From: Candidatus Melainabacteria bacterium SSGW_16 | GTDB lineage: Bacteria; Cyanobacteriota; Vampirovibrionia; 2-02-FULL-35-15 | Direction: 5' to 3' | DNA: 64,000 nt | Assembly (NCBI GenBank): GCA_004769085.1 | Contig: DUDS01000021.1 | Coordinates: 1 to 64,000, forward strand | Shown: positions 25,250-34,686 of the stretch, piece by piece | How the letters are laid out: the number at the start of each line of letters is the position of its first letter | Numbering within the stretch: position 1 is the first letter of the stretch | Translations under genes and position numbers: made by a program | The notes under the pieces: model-generated | What the model was told of the DNA's origin: nothing | Seen by the model: the letters and a program-made list of their open reading frames with translations, nothing else | The model's database searches: none

Positions 25250-27075
25250 GTTACTGACACCTCATTTTTCGCAATGTTTGAAATTGTAAATTTAGTTTTC
25301 TGAATAGATTTTATAAACAGGAAAATATAAATAATAAATCCCAGCAGACTGACATAAGCAGAACCCTGCCTCAGGGGAGTGAGCTCAAAAACAACTTTGA
25401 TTATATGTTTCCCAGCAGGCATGCGAAAAAGCATTGAGCCATTTTTAGGATCCATGCTTACATCAGTTTTTTTGCCGTCTATATAAATTGCCCATCCAGG
25501 AAAATAAAAAGTTCTGAGTCTGATTTGCTGGTTTTCAGGAGAAATAATTTCAAAAATTCTTTCATGAGAATACCACTTTATAAGATTTATATCAGAGTAC
25601 CCACTTGAGGGTTCAATCGACGGGGTAAAGTCCTGTCTATAATTTACCTGCTTCCAGTTAGGATCTCCCGTAAGACTTGGTCTGTATTCTTCATTCCCCC
25701 ATAAAACATTTAATGCTGCTTTCAAGAGACTATTCTCAGGCACCCACTTCCACCTGTACATGTTAACTACATCAACATAAACAAGCATGCAGAAGACACA
25801 AAACATGGCATAAAATGTCATTTTGTATCCGGTAACATTTATTTTCTCATCTGCAAAAGCTTTTACAAGATCAATCGCATAAACAATAATAAGTGAACCA
25901 AATGGTAAAAGAAGAGTTGTAAATCTCCAGGGGAACTGAATGGTTTGCATTGGTTTAAGCATTATCCATGCAAATATGGATACAGGAGTCATCATCAGAA
26001 AACATACTGTAAATAAAATCATAGCCATTTTAATCCTGAAAGGTTCTTTAAAATATCGACCCAGATTGTTCAGGTTCAGAATAAGGATCATAAAGCACAA
26101 AAGAACAGCAACCGAAAATAATCCATTACTCATTTCATAATATCTGTGATCAAAAATTGCCCATGCATAACCATCATCTCTATGCCTGTCCAGATAAGTA
26201 AAAAGAAAGTTTTTTGAATAGTCCCAGAGAGGCGCCTGGGTAAGGATTTCATCAGTATGAACAATGTTTTTTTCTGCACATGCCGGAAATAAGTAAAAAC
26301 CAGCAATTAGTGCTCCAAGAGCCAGACTTAAAACATAATTTTTTACAAACTTTTTACTCCTGTGAATATAGAGATTCATGAATAAATAAGGAACCGATAT
26401 TAATGCAAAGATAAAAGCTGTTGCAAGATGTGCCAGTGCCATAAGCGCAAAACTCATTGAAACAATTAAAAATGACTTATAATCAAAGTCTTTTTCTTTG
26501 TCAAATATATCAATCCCATAGAGGGTTAAAAATAATAAAGCAAGTGCAAGTGTACTGGTAGGCCAATTAGTGTTATATATAAAAATGTGAATGGCAGGAG
26601 AAAAAATAACAAATGCCATTGCAATAGCAGAAGAATAAGGAGATCCGTGCCTTCTCAGATAAAGATATCCAAACACAGTACATAAGATCATTGGGATAAC
26701 AAAGGTCCATTTAATTGCTAAAACTGCATCCCTGAAAAACAGTTCAAGAAAAGTAAATAAATAATAGACAAGGGGAGCATAATAATTAAAAATCGGTTCA
26801 CCATATCCGCTAGCATGTGCATCAATCCATCTTGGAAGCCACTGTCCCTGCCAGAAACATCTTTTAAAGTTGTAAGCATGCTCAATATGAATATGCCAGT
26901 CAGCATGACTGGGAATACTTTTTCCAAAAATAATCGGACCAGTAGAAAACAATGTAAGCAGTATAAGATATACAACTCTTTCAGTTCTTGTTCCCAAGAA
27001 CTGATACCCCTTAGCTGCTGCATTATTAATACTTGTTGGTTCTATTGTTTGTTCAGTCTGCATGCTCTGAGTCAT
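25246..27075 (-). CDS. Polytopic membrane protein, PTPS-related / GT-C-like
   Basis: A 609-residue inner-membrane protein with more than ten predicted helices. An early acidic loop contains SHADWHIHIEHAYNFKR, and a periplasmic stretch includes ASGYGEPIFNYYAPL. Both are features I associate with the '6-pyruvoyl-tetrahydropterin synthase-related' membrane family, which looks like a GT-C glycosyltransferase. Near the C-terminus is a YfhO-like extracytoplasmic beta segment (FYFPGWAIYIDGKKTDV...MPAGKHIIKV) and two last helices. Its stop overlaps the following FG-GAP gene by 4 bp, and it lies 21 bp after the GT2 gene. It probably transfers a sugar from a lipid carrier outside the membrane, perhaps to the co-expressed FG-GAP proteins (inference). 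Confidence 0.75.
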   Translation of the reverse strand: MTQSMQTEQTIEPTSINNAAAKGYQFLGTRTERVVYLILLTLFSTGPIIFGKSIPSHADWHIHIEHAYNFKRCFWQGQWLPRWIDAHASGYGEPIFNYYAPLVYYLFTFLELFFRDAVLAIKWTFVIPMILCTVFGYLYLRRHGSPYSSAIAMAFVIFSPAIHIFIYNTNWPTSTLALALLFLTLYGIDIFDKEKDFDYKSFLIVSMSFALMALAHLATAFIFALISVPYLFMNLYIHRSKKFVKNYVLSLALGALIAGFYLFPACAEKNIVHTDEILTQAPLWDYSKNFLFTYLDRHRDDGYAWAIFDHRYYEMSNGLFSVAVLLCFMILILNLNNLGRYFKEPFRIKMAMILFTVCFLMMTPVSIFAWIMLKPMQTIQFPWRFTTLLLPFGSLIIVYAIDLVKAFADEKINVTGYKMTFYAMFCVFCMLVYVDVVNMYRWKWVPENSLLKAALNVLWGNEEYRPSLTGDPNWKQVNYRQDFTPSIEPSSGYSDINLIKWYSHERIFEIISPENQQIRLRTFYFPGWAIYIDGKKTDVSMDPKNGSMLFRMPAGKHIIKVVFELTPLRQGSAYVSLLGFIIYIFLFIKSIQKTKFTISNIAKNEVSVT

Positions 27076-27096
27076 AAAAATATTTCATTTCCTCAA

Positions 27097-27864
27097 TTAA
27101 TTATACTTGTAAACAAACCTGATCTTTAATACTTCTGTAAGCATCTTTATTGAATCTGCAAGAATACTGATTTTAGATCCTTCAACATGGCACCAGTTTA
27201 CAGGAACTTCTTTAATTTTAAAGCCCAGCCTTTTTGCAAGGAACAGATATTCAACATCAAAAGCATAATTAAAACACTTTTGAAGATTTATGATTTTTTG
27301 GGCTGCTTTTGTCTTGAAAAGTTTAAACCCACACTGTGTATCCTTAATATCAGCAAGCCCAAGAACACTTAAAATCATATGAAATACAAAACCAACAGAT
27401 CTTCTTTTTATTCCCATACTTACTTTTACATCATCTCCTTTTAATATCCTTGATCCACAGACCACATCAAAGCCATTTTCAGCAAAATATATAAGTTTTT
27501 CTGCTTCTTCCACAGGGCTTGCACCATCAGCATCACTATACATTACAAGATCTGTTGTTATGTTACGAAACCCATAACTTACAGCATGCCCCTTTCCTTT
27601 GTTCGGGAAGTAACTCTCAATAGAAAAACAATTCTTGTTTCTGCAAGTTCCTTCAATCCAATTCCTGACAACTTTCTCGGTATCATCCAGGCTACCATCA
27701 TTTATTACCTTCACTTTTAAGAGTGAGGCTTTCTGATTTAAGCCAATATACTCATCAATTTTATTTAATGTGCTTATTATTCTTTTTGTTTCATTAAAAG
27801 CAGGAATTACAATTGTTAATGTGCTTAATGAATTCTTCAAAACTGATTCTTTAGTATAAATCAT
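27097..27864 (-). CDS. GT2 glycosyltransferase, polyprenyl-phosphate type (ALG5/DPM-like)
   Basis: A 255-residue family 2 glycosyltransferase. TIVIPAFNETKRI opens the nucleotide-binding fold. The metal-binding acidic motif is SDADGASP. GKGHAVSYGF and DTQCGFKLF are typical of enzymes that make dolichyl- or undecaprenyl-phosphate sugars (ALG5, DPM1). It has no membrane helices of its own. It overlaps the upstream FG-GAP lipoprotein by 4 bp and precedes the GT-C-like membrane protein. This pairs a donor-lipid maker with a transferase that uses it. Confidence 0.88.
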   Translation of the reverse strand: MIYTKESVLKNSLSTLTIVIPAFNETKRIISTLNKIDEYIGLNQKASLLKVKVINDGSLDDTEKVVRNWIEGTCRNKNCFSIESYFPNKGKGHAVSYGFRNITTDLVMYSDADGASPVEEAEKLIYFAENGFDVVCGSRILKGDDVKVSMGIKRRSVGFVFHMILSVLGLADIKDTQCGFKLFKTKAAQKIINLQKCFNYAFDVEYLFLAKRLGFKIKEVPVNWCHVEGSKISILADSIKMLTEVLKIRFVYKYN

Positions 27865-29690
27865 ATTTTATTTACAAGCACTGAATCCTTTTCACCAAAC
27901 AACAGTTCATCATACCTATAAGCATCGCTTGACTGGACTATTCCAAATATCCCTGTCGCTGGATTATAAAAAATTAAATCAGCCTTAAAATCCATATCCA
28001 CATCAGAGCAGAATGCTATCCCTTGGGCTTTTTCATCAAATGAAAGATTAACAAGTTTTCCAAGTCCGGATGATAAATAAGTAAATATTTTATTATTTAT
28101 GTCAATTAAACCAAGATCATGTTTTCCATCTCCATCAAAATCTTCACTAACAAACTGATTATCAGAAACAATAAATGAAACAGTCTTTTGAGCACCAGTG
28201 GATGAAAGCCTGATTACAAAATTATTTTGTAAGTCAAATGCACCAAAGTCATCGATAAAATCACCATCATAATCCCCTATAAAAATCTTTGCACCTAATG
28301 GAAGGTTTAATTTATATACAGTAAAATTATCATCACTATTGCTTTCTTCTGTAAGTAAATTTTTAATATAGACAGTGCCGGTTTGCGGCACAAAAACCCC
28401 AAAATTTGTTCTGTCACTGTGATTAAAAATACCTACGATGGGTATGCCATTTACTGCTTTAAAAGGAACTGAAACTTCTTTATTGTTTTTTGAAGAATAA
28501 AAAATAAGACTATTGTTGTCTTTTGACCAGTAACCCGGATCCAGTTGCCAGTCCCAGTCAAAATCAGCAAGGAATGGTTCAGAATCACTCATGCCAGGCA
28601 CGTTTTCTACAGAACATCTTTGACATAAAAATTTTCCATCCTTCCACAATGCAAGCCCTGCAAGTCCGTTTCCTTTTACACTTGAGCAGACAGGTCTTAT
28701 ATAGTTATGAAGATATTTCTTAAGAAGAAAATAATTTACAGGCAATGAATTTCCTTTTGAGCTTAGTTGATGAGAGTCATATTTAAGTCCAAAACCCTTA
28801 AGATCAAAAACATGCACTGTTTTTTTATCAGAATCCCAGAATGCGAGCTCACTTGCTCCGTCTCCATTAAAGTCAGAAGATGAAGGAAAACATTTTGTGT
28901 CTCTCAGCCTGTTTTGAATCTCAGAAATTTCCTTATCTGATAATTTTCTTCTAAAAACTGAAGAGAATACAATCCTGCACTCATTATTTGTATAATTCCA
29001 TACTGCCAGATCAGAATGTCCATCCCCATCATAATCAGCCGGAATAGGAAAAAACTCAGGGCCCCCAAGAAAAATTCTTCTGTTTGTGCTGTTTTTTGAT
29101 GACTTTATAAGCCATGTTCCACTTGCAAGCCTGTAAGTAGCAATATCAGTCCTTCCGTCACCATCGTAATCTTTTGGAACAGGAATATCACCTGTAATCC
29201 CAAAATGGGATTCAAGTATTTTCCCTTTGTTTGATAATCTTCCATAAAAACCACTGTTTGAAGGTCTGTAAACCACAAAATCACATTTACCATCACCATC
29301 ATAATCATTTGGAACAGGAATATCACCTACTAATCCAAACTGATCCATTAATGTTGACTGTGTCAGTCCATCAATAATATTCCATTTATTTTCACCATCA
29401 GAATTCTGAAAAACACCATAGTCAAAATAACCATCACCTGTAAAATCACCAAGTATCGGGAAATCACCTGTTTTGCCAATTTTTGCAGTCTGATAATTAG
29501 TATTCCCAAGAGTTACAGTTTCAAAGAAAGGATCTGATACACCATAATTCCAGAATATAAGCTCTGACTTTCCATCTGCATTCAGATCCGTCAGATTGTT
29601 AATTTTTCGGCTTAATTTATTTTGACTAACTGAGCATCCTGCCTGAAAAATAATACAAAACACCATAGTTATCATTAAAATTATTTTCAT
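27861..29690 (-). CDS. FG-GAP repeat lipoprotein (about 12 repeats)
   Basis: The start is set at ATG 29690, which begins a clean lipoprotein signal (MKIILMITMVFCIIFQAGC); an ATG at 29705 is also in frame. The mature protein of about 590 residues has roughly twelve repeats, e.g. DYDGDGKCDFVVYR, DYDGDGRTDIATYR, DFDGDGKHDLGLID. At least one is degenerate (VKGNGLAGLALWK). Its layout parallels that of the 499-residue lipoprotein at the other end of the operon. It is the first gene of the five-gene operon and overlaps the GT2 start by 4 bp. Likely a surface beta-propeller protein. Confidence 0.85.
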   Translation of the reverse strand: MKIILMITMVFCIIFQAGCSVSQNKLSRKINNLTDLNADGKSELIFWNYGVSDPFFETVTLGNTNYQTAKIGKTGDFPILGDFTGDGYFDYGVFQNSDGENKWNIIDGLTQSTLMDQFGLVGDIPVPNDYDGDGKCDFVVYRPSNSGFYGRLSNKGKILESHFGITGDIPVPKDYDGDGRTDIATYRLASGTWLIKSSKNSTNRRIFLGGPEFFPIPADYDGDGHSDLAVWNYTNNECRIVFSSVFRRKLSDKEISEIQNRLRDTKCFPSSSDFNGDGASELAFWDSDKKTVHVFDLKGFGLKYDSHQLSSKGNSLPVNYFLLKKYLHNYIRPVCSSVKGNGLAGLALWKDGKFLCQRCSVENVPGMSDSEPFLADFDWDWQLDPGYWSKDNNSLIFYSSKNNKEVSVPFKAVNGIPIVGIFNHSDRTNFGVFVPQTGTVYIKNLLTEESNSDDNFTVYKLNLPLGAKIFIGDYDGDFIDDFGAFDLQNNFVIRLSSTGAQKTVSFIVSDNQFVSEDFDGDGKHDLGLIDINNKIFTYLSSGLGKLVNLSFDEKAQGIAFCSDVDMDFKADLIFYNPATGIFGIVQSSDAYRYDELLFGEKDSVLVNKI

Positions 29691-29705
29691 TAAGCCGCCA
29701 ACCAT

Positions 29706-29934
29706 AAGTGTATTAACTCTTAGCTCCTATAATCATCCTTACTTAATTAGATAAAAAACTTTTGAATATATAAACAGAATCTTCACCAAACTTTATATTA
29801 TTGTAACTTTATGTTGCCACGACATGAACCTATTCGTCAATTAGTTATTAGACAACTAAAATAATCTTTTGTACCGTTACTAAACGATTGTTTTATTTTA
29901 AGTCCCAGGAAATTTAAAATACAGGAAGGAAAAA
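29706..29934. promoter_or_regulatory. Divergent control region between two FG-GAP transcription units
   Basis: 229 bp between the minus-strand FG-GAP operon and the plus-strand membrane/FG-GAP fusion gene. AGGAAGGA at 29923-29930 is a good ribosome binding site for the ATG at 29935. AT-rich stretches on both strands (e.g. TATATTATT near 29790) could be promoters, but no hexamer pair is convincing. A short imperfect dyad TTAGTT...AACTAA lies at about 29840-29860. Confidence 0.4.
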
Positions 29935-32900
29935 ATGCAGTTTATTCTCTATGCAATTATATTAAGCCTTTTACTTGGCTCATTCTTTTGGTTCTGCGGT
30001 CACATATTGAGAAAAGAACTAAAAACTATAGATGAAAACAATATTCTGCTTTCTCATTTAATTAATATAGCGCTTGGAGCTTCAATTTTTCTTATAGTTC
30101 TAAATCTGGTAAGTACAATCTCCAGAAGCTTTTTAATCGGATTAATAGCAAGTCTAGTAGTAATTATTGGAATTATTGGCTGGCAATTTAAAGAATTTAA
30201 AAACTTTTACACTGGTCTTTTAAAATCAGTAACAAGCAATGAACTCTTTGAAAAAATAAATAAAAATACTGACAAATATTTCTGGATTCTGCTTGGAACA
30301 GTTAATTTTATATACATTACAGCAGCAATATCAGATACAAAATTAGACAGATTTGGAGAAGGAAATACCCACATATTCAACATAAACCAGCTGATTAGTA
30401 ATATATACCCGCCAAAATATGCATTTTTACCTACAGTAAGCCTCAGGACTCATTACGGGGCAGATATATTTGGTGCAGTACTTTCAAAAATTTCAAATTG
30501 CCATCCGGAAATCTCTCTGGATTTACTCACCATTATCTTTCTTAATTTAAGTTTTCTAACTGTTTACGCAATCGTGCTTAAGTTTTTAGATTCAAACCCG
30601 GTGAACAAATATCTTGTTCCTTTTGTTGTTTTTCTCGGTTGGGGACCCGTTACATATCTTTTTACCAGCATTAAAGATGAAAATGCTCCAGGGGGAATCC
30701 TTGATAAATTATTTTATGTTTCACAAAACACTTTGGCAGATTCAGCCACATGGTCAGGTAATGTACTTAAATGGTTTTTTGAACCATCTAGTGGTATAGG
30801 TGTATTCTTCTTTCTGATTGGTTTATATTTGCTCCTCAGATTCTTCAGAAATGAAGAGAAATTTAATTTTCTTATTATCCTAGGTATATTTCTAAGCAGT
30901 TTTGTAATTATAGACGGAGCAAAACTTATAATTCTTACTATTGGTACCTTTCTTTATCTTATATTTTCATATTCTCCTCAAACCAGTTTCAATAAATTTA
31001 AAAATGAAACGGAACTTCTGCAAAAGATAGGAATAGTCCTGGGAACTGCATTGGTGCTTGGATTTGTTCATGGAAATTGTATAAAGTTTGATAGTGGCTT
31101 TGTATCGCTTGAGGAATACTTCAGATTTGGACAAAAAAGTGGTTTCATTGATGAAAAATTTAATATTTTCAAAAGCAATACTCTACTACTTATTGCCTTT
31201 ACTTATGGTTTTTACCTGGCATTTAAAGCAAAACATGAATGGCTTACATTTCTGATACCTTACTTTATCGCAAGCCTGATAATTCCTGTAATAATTTCGA
31301 TTCCGGACTCAGGTGCAGGAAAAATCCTGATGAATACAAATATTCTTGGTGCTTTCTCTTTACCAATGGTTATTAATTTTGCTTTGCAAAAATTTAATTT
31401 GAAGGATGTAAAATTAACTGCGTTTTATTTGACTGTATTTATACTGTTAGGTTTTTCTACACTATTGTTCTGGGCATTTGGAGATAAATCAAAACCAGTT
31501 TTCAATATTGACAAAGGGTTTGTTAAATATACAGGATTACAAACATTTCCTACTGCTCAGACAATAGATGAAGTTAAATACAGGGAAGAGCTTGCGTTCA
31601 TAAATTACATAAAGTCAAAATCAGTCAGAGGCGAAGCAATTGTAACAGAACCGGATTATGCTGAAATATTCACCAAAGACACCGGGTTGTTAAGCATAGC
31701 CCCTCCGCCAAATATATCTGGTTTGCCGATCAGGAAAGAGATAATTGATCAGAGTTTTCAGGACTTCAGAAAATCTTTTCTGCTTGATAATAAAGCATGG
31801 TTGTCAAAAAATATAAGATGGATTTACATGACTCCAAGAATGTTCAGGCATTATCTGCCTCCCCAGGTAAGGAAAATACTGCTTAATGCATATCTTAATA
31901 AAGGCGCAGAACTTGCATTGAGCAATAAAAAACTGGATAATCTTGAAAACTTGAAAGAGTTATATAAAGTAAATCCTGCGAATCTGACCAGCAACATCAG
32001 TGACAATTTTGCAGAACTTATAAACAATTTTCTCCATAGCAATCCTAAGAACCTGCCTTATTACATAAAACAGATTGCATTGTGCCCGTATTTTGGAATT
32101 TATGGTGCAAAGTCAAACGATTTTGATGGGGATAAAATCTCAGATATAGCATTCTATGATCCACTTAAAAAAACATGGCATATTGTATATGGAAAAGATG
32201 GTAAGGAATCTGAAACAGATCTGTCTGCAAGTATTCTTTTAACCTTGAAGGGAAATGATATTTTAATACCAGTTCCTTCTGATTATGATGGCGATTCAAA
32301 AACAGACATAGCTCTTTTTAACAGAGCAGACTCAAGCTGGTATATTTTAAGATCTTCTGATGCGGGAATTGAGCCCACAAAAACATGGTGCGGCGAATGG
32401 AGTGAATCACCCCTGCCAGCTGATATTGATGGTGACTCAAAAACAGATACAGCCTGTTACAACGGCAGGGACAGAAGATGGCCTGCATTTCTATCAACTG
32501 TAAATAGCTATCATGCTGATGTTCTGGACACTACGCCAGTAGACATAACTGTTTATTCAGATATAGATGGTGATAAAAAAGCTGATTATGTTTTTTATAA
32601 TCCACAACAGCAGATATTCAGAATTCGTACTGCTTCAATCCCCGGCTCAGGACAGGAAAGTTCAAAGATATTTGAGTTTAAAATGGGTACTAAATCTTCT
32701 AGAGTGGTTACAGGTGATTATGATGGAGATGGGAAAACAGATATAGCCAGCTGGTCTCCAGTAAGTGGCAAATGGGAGATCGCTTTTGCAAAAGATATAT
32801 TGGCATCTGGTTCTAATGAAGGAAATCACAAAGTTATAACACTGGGAAAACCAGGTGATATCCCAATGCCGGGAGACTATAATGGGGATGGAAAAACAGA

Positions 32901-33021
32901 TATAGCAATATATTACATTGATAATTCTGAACTTGAAATTGTATTTGATAATGGTACAAGAAAACAAATTAATCTCTCCAAATACAAAAACTTTATTCCC
33001 GCAAATTTTATAGGAATCTAG
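29935..33021 (+). CDS. Membrane protein fused to six FG-GAP repeats
   Basis: A 1028-residue protein. Residues 1 to about 525 are a polytopic membrane domain with more than ten helices and a GT-C-like layout. About 525-725 is an extracytoplasmic region (containing EPDYAEIFTKDTG and WIYMTPRMFRHYL) like that of YfhO-type proteins. From about 728 to the end there are six FG-GAP repeats, e.g. DFDGDKISDIAFYD, DYDGDSKTDIALFN, DYDGDGKTDIASWS, DYNGDGKTDIAIYY. A good Shine-Dalgarno precedes the ATG. The fusion directly ties the repeat class to a membrane transferase-like enzyme, mirroring the neighbouring divergent operon. The next gene starts at the very next base after the stop. Confidence 0.82.
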   Translation: MQFILYAIILSLLLGSFFWFCGHILRKELKTIDENNILLSHLINIALGASIFLIVLNLVSTISRSFLIGLIASLVVIIGIIGWQFKEFKNFYTGLLKSVTSNELFEKINKNTDKYFWILLGTVNFIYITAAISDTKLDRFGEGNTHIFNINQLISNIYPPKYAFLPTVSLRTHYGADIFGAVLSKISNCHPEISLDLLTIIFLNLSFLTVYAIVLKFLDSNPVNKYLVPFVVFLGWGPVTYLFTSIKDENAPGGILDKLFYVSQNTLADSATWSGNVLKWFFEPSSGIGVFFFLIGLYLLLRFFRNEEKFNFLIILGIFLSSFVIIDGAKLIILTIGTFLYLIFSYSPQTSFNKFKNETELLQKIGIVLGTALVLGFVHGNCIKFDSGFVSLEEYFRFGQKSGFIDEKFNIFKSNTLLLIAFTYGFYLAFKAKHEWLTFLIPYFIASLIIPVIISIPDSGAGKILMNTNILGAFSLPMVINFALQKFNLKDVKLTAFYLTVFILLGFSTLLFWAFGDKSKPVFNIDKGFVKYTGLQTFPTAQTIDEVKYREELAFINYIKSKSVRGEAIVTEPDYAEIFTKDTGLLSIAPPPNISGLPIRKEIIDQSFQDFRKSFLLDNKAWLSKNIRWIYMTPRMFRHYLPPQVRKILLNAYLNKGAELALSNKKLDNLENLKELYKVNPANLTSNISDNFAELINNFLHSNPKNLPYYIKQIALCPYFGIYGAKSNDFDGDKISDIAFYDPLKKTWHIVYGKDGKESETDLSASILLTLKGNDILIPVPSDYDGDSKTDIALFNRADSSWYILRSSDAGIEPTKTWCGEWSESPLPADIDGDSKTDTACYNGRDRRWPAFLSTVNSYHADVLDTTPVDITVYSDIDGDKKADYVFYNPQQQIFRIRTASIPGSGQESSKIFEFKMGTKSSRVVTGDYDGDGKTDIASWSPVSGKWEIAFAKDILASGSNEGNHKVITLGKPGDIPMPGDYNGDGKTDIAIYYIDNSELEIVFDNGTRKQINLSKYKNFIPANFIGI

Positions 33022-34686
33022 ATGAAGAATATTCAGACTTATGACATAAAAAAATATTTTTTTTTATCTATTATATTTCTATCTTCATCATATTTTGTAT
33101 TAATTCCTTTTTTAAAATATGAGACCTGGCTAGGTGGACACGATTCTACAGGAACAATATTTAATGCATGGAGCATGGTTAAAACTTTAAGAGAGGATTT
33201 TCATCTCCCGTTATATTGGCAACCAGATAATTGTGGCTATAAGGGAAATCCTTATTGGGCTTTCTACCAGCCGCTTTCCTATGCCATGGTCTATTTTAGC
33301 TCTATCTTTACTTCACTCTTTGATAGAAATTACCTTTTTTCTGCCTTAAAACTCGCAGTATATCTATCATTCTTAATATCTGAAATTGGTATGTATTTTC
33401 TTCTTAGATCCATTTTTAGAGATTCCAAAATAAGAGAGCTTGTATCTGTATATGGAGCAATTATTTATCTTCTTTCCCCATACAGATTTATTGACTTATA
33501 TTCAAGAAATGCATATTCAGAACTCTGGACTTTTCCATGGATGCCATTTTACTTTCTAGGTTTTTATAAGTTATTCTTCTTAAAAGAAAAGAATGGTTGG
33601 ATTCTAATTGCAATTTCAACACCACTATTAATTTTTAGCCACCTTATGCCTTCATTTTTCTTTATTCTTATTGTAACTGTGGGTTTTCTCTTTTTTAAAC
33701 TAATTCAAAGAAATTTAGTAAGTTTCTTCAAAGAAAATAAATCACAAATTATATGGTGGTTTATTGGAAGTATGACAGGCGGTGCTATTTCACTACTATA
33801 TATTTTACCCGCTATGAACGTTATTAAATATATAAACGGAGACATAATGGGCTTTGATAGAGTAAGTCTTGATAACGTTTTAAATCATATCAGCTGGTGC
33901 TATGACATGCTGGATCTATTGAATTTCAAAGGTTCATGGCAGGTGGGACAAACATTCTTAATATCATTTTTTGTTTTAAATTTTTTACTTCTTACAAAAA
34001 GAAAATCTCATAATGTAAACCTGATGGTATTTTTAAATATATTGGTAATAATTACTTTTGTCTTTTTAATGAGTAGAATTTTTTGGGAGCATATACCAGC
34101 AATATTATATAGCCTTCAGTTTTCATGGCGATTATTTTTAATATATTCATTTTTCTGTTCAATAATTTTGGCTTTACTGATAAATGAATTAAATTTAAGA
34201 ATTCCTGTTTTGGTATTAATACTTGCTTTCCATTTTTACACTGGTGAAAGGTTTCTGCATTATGGTGGAGAAGATATAGTGGCCAAATATTACGATGTGG
34301 AATCCTGGTTAAACACTCTCTACAAAAAGCATTTTACAACCACTAATAATTACAGTCCCAGAAGCATTCTTCCTAAAACCTCAAATCCAGTCTTTTTTAA
34401 TTTTGATCATGCCGATCAATTAGGAGACAATGAAAGATATTCAAATACTTACTTGATGAATCTAAAGCCCGGCATAAATATACTCTCCCATGAACATTCA
34501 GGAAATACTTTTATTTACGAATTATCTCTGGATCATGCCTCGTTTCTGATATTTAAACAGTTTTTTTATCCATCATGGGAGCTGTATATTGATTCAAAGA
34601 AATCAGATATTTATCTCACCGAGAAAGGATATATAGGATTTGAGGTACCTAAAGGAAAACATACAGTAAAAATCAGATCTAATTGA
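33022..34686 (+). CDS. Polytopic membrane protein, PTPS-related / GT-C-like, shortened C-terminus
   Basis: A 554-residue membrane protein of the same class as the one at 25246-27075. It has the early loop GGHDSTGTIFNAWSMV, the segment NPYWAFYQPLSYAMVYF, and many helices. The C-terminal YfhO-like segment (FFYPSWELYIDSKKSDI...VPKGKHTVKI) is present, but the protein stops there (RSN) without the one or two final helices of its relative. It starts immediately after the stop of the membrane/FG-GAP fusion, so the two are a unit. Its end overlaps the convergent SDR gene by 8 bp. Confidence 0.75.
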   Translation: MKNIQTYDIKKYFFLSIIFLSSSYFVLIPFLKYETWLGGHDSTGTIFNAWSMVKTLREDFHLPLYWQPDNCGYKGNPYWAFYQPLSYAMVYFSSIFTSLFDRNYLFSALKLAVYLSFLISEIGMYFLLRSIFRDSKIRELVSVYGAIIYLLSPYRFIDLYSRNAYSELWTFPWMPFYFLGFYKLFFLKEKNGWILIAISTPLLIFSHLMPSFFFILIVTVGFLFFKLIQRNLVSFFKENKSQIIWWFIGSMTGGAISLLYILPAMNVIKYINGDIMGFDRVSLDNVLNHISWCYDMLDLLNFKGSWQVGQTFLISFFVLNFLLLTKRKSHNVNLMVFLNILVIITFVFLMSRIFWEHIPAILYSLQFSWRLFLIYSFFCSIILALLINELNLRIPVLVLILAFHFYTGERFLHYGGEDIVAKYYDVESWLNTLYKKHFTTTNNYSPRSILPKTSNPVFFNFDHADQLGDNERYSNTYLMNLKPGINILSHEHSGNTFIYELSLDHASFLIFKQFFYPSWELYIDSKKSDIYLTEKGYIGFEVPKGKHTVKIRSN

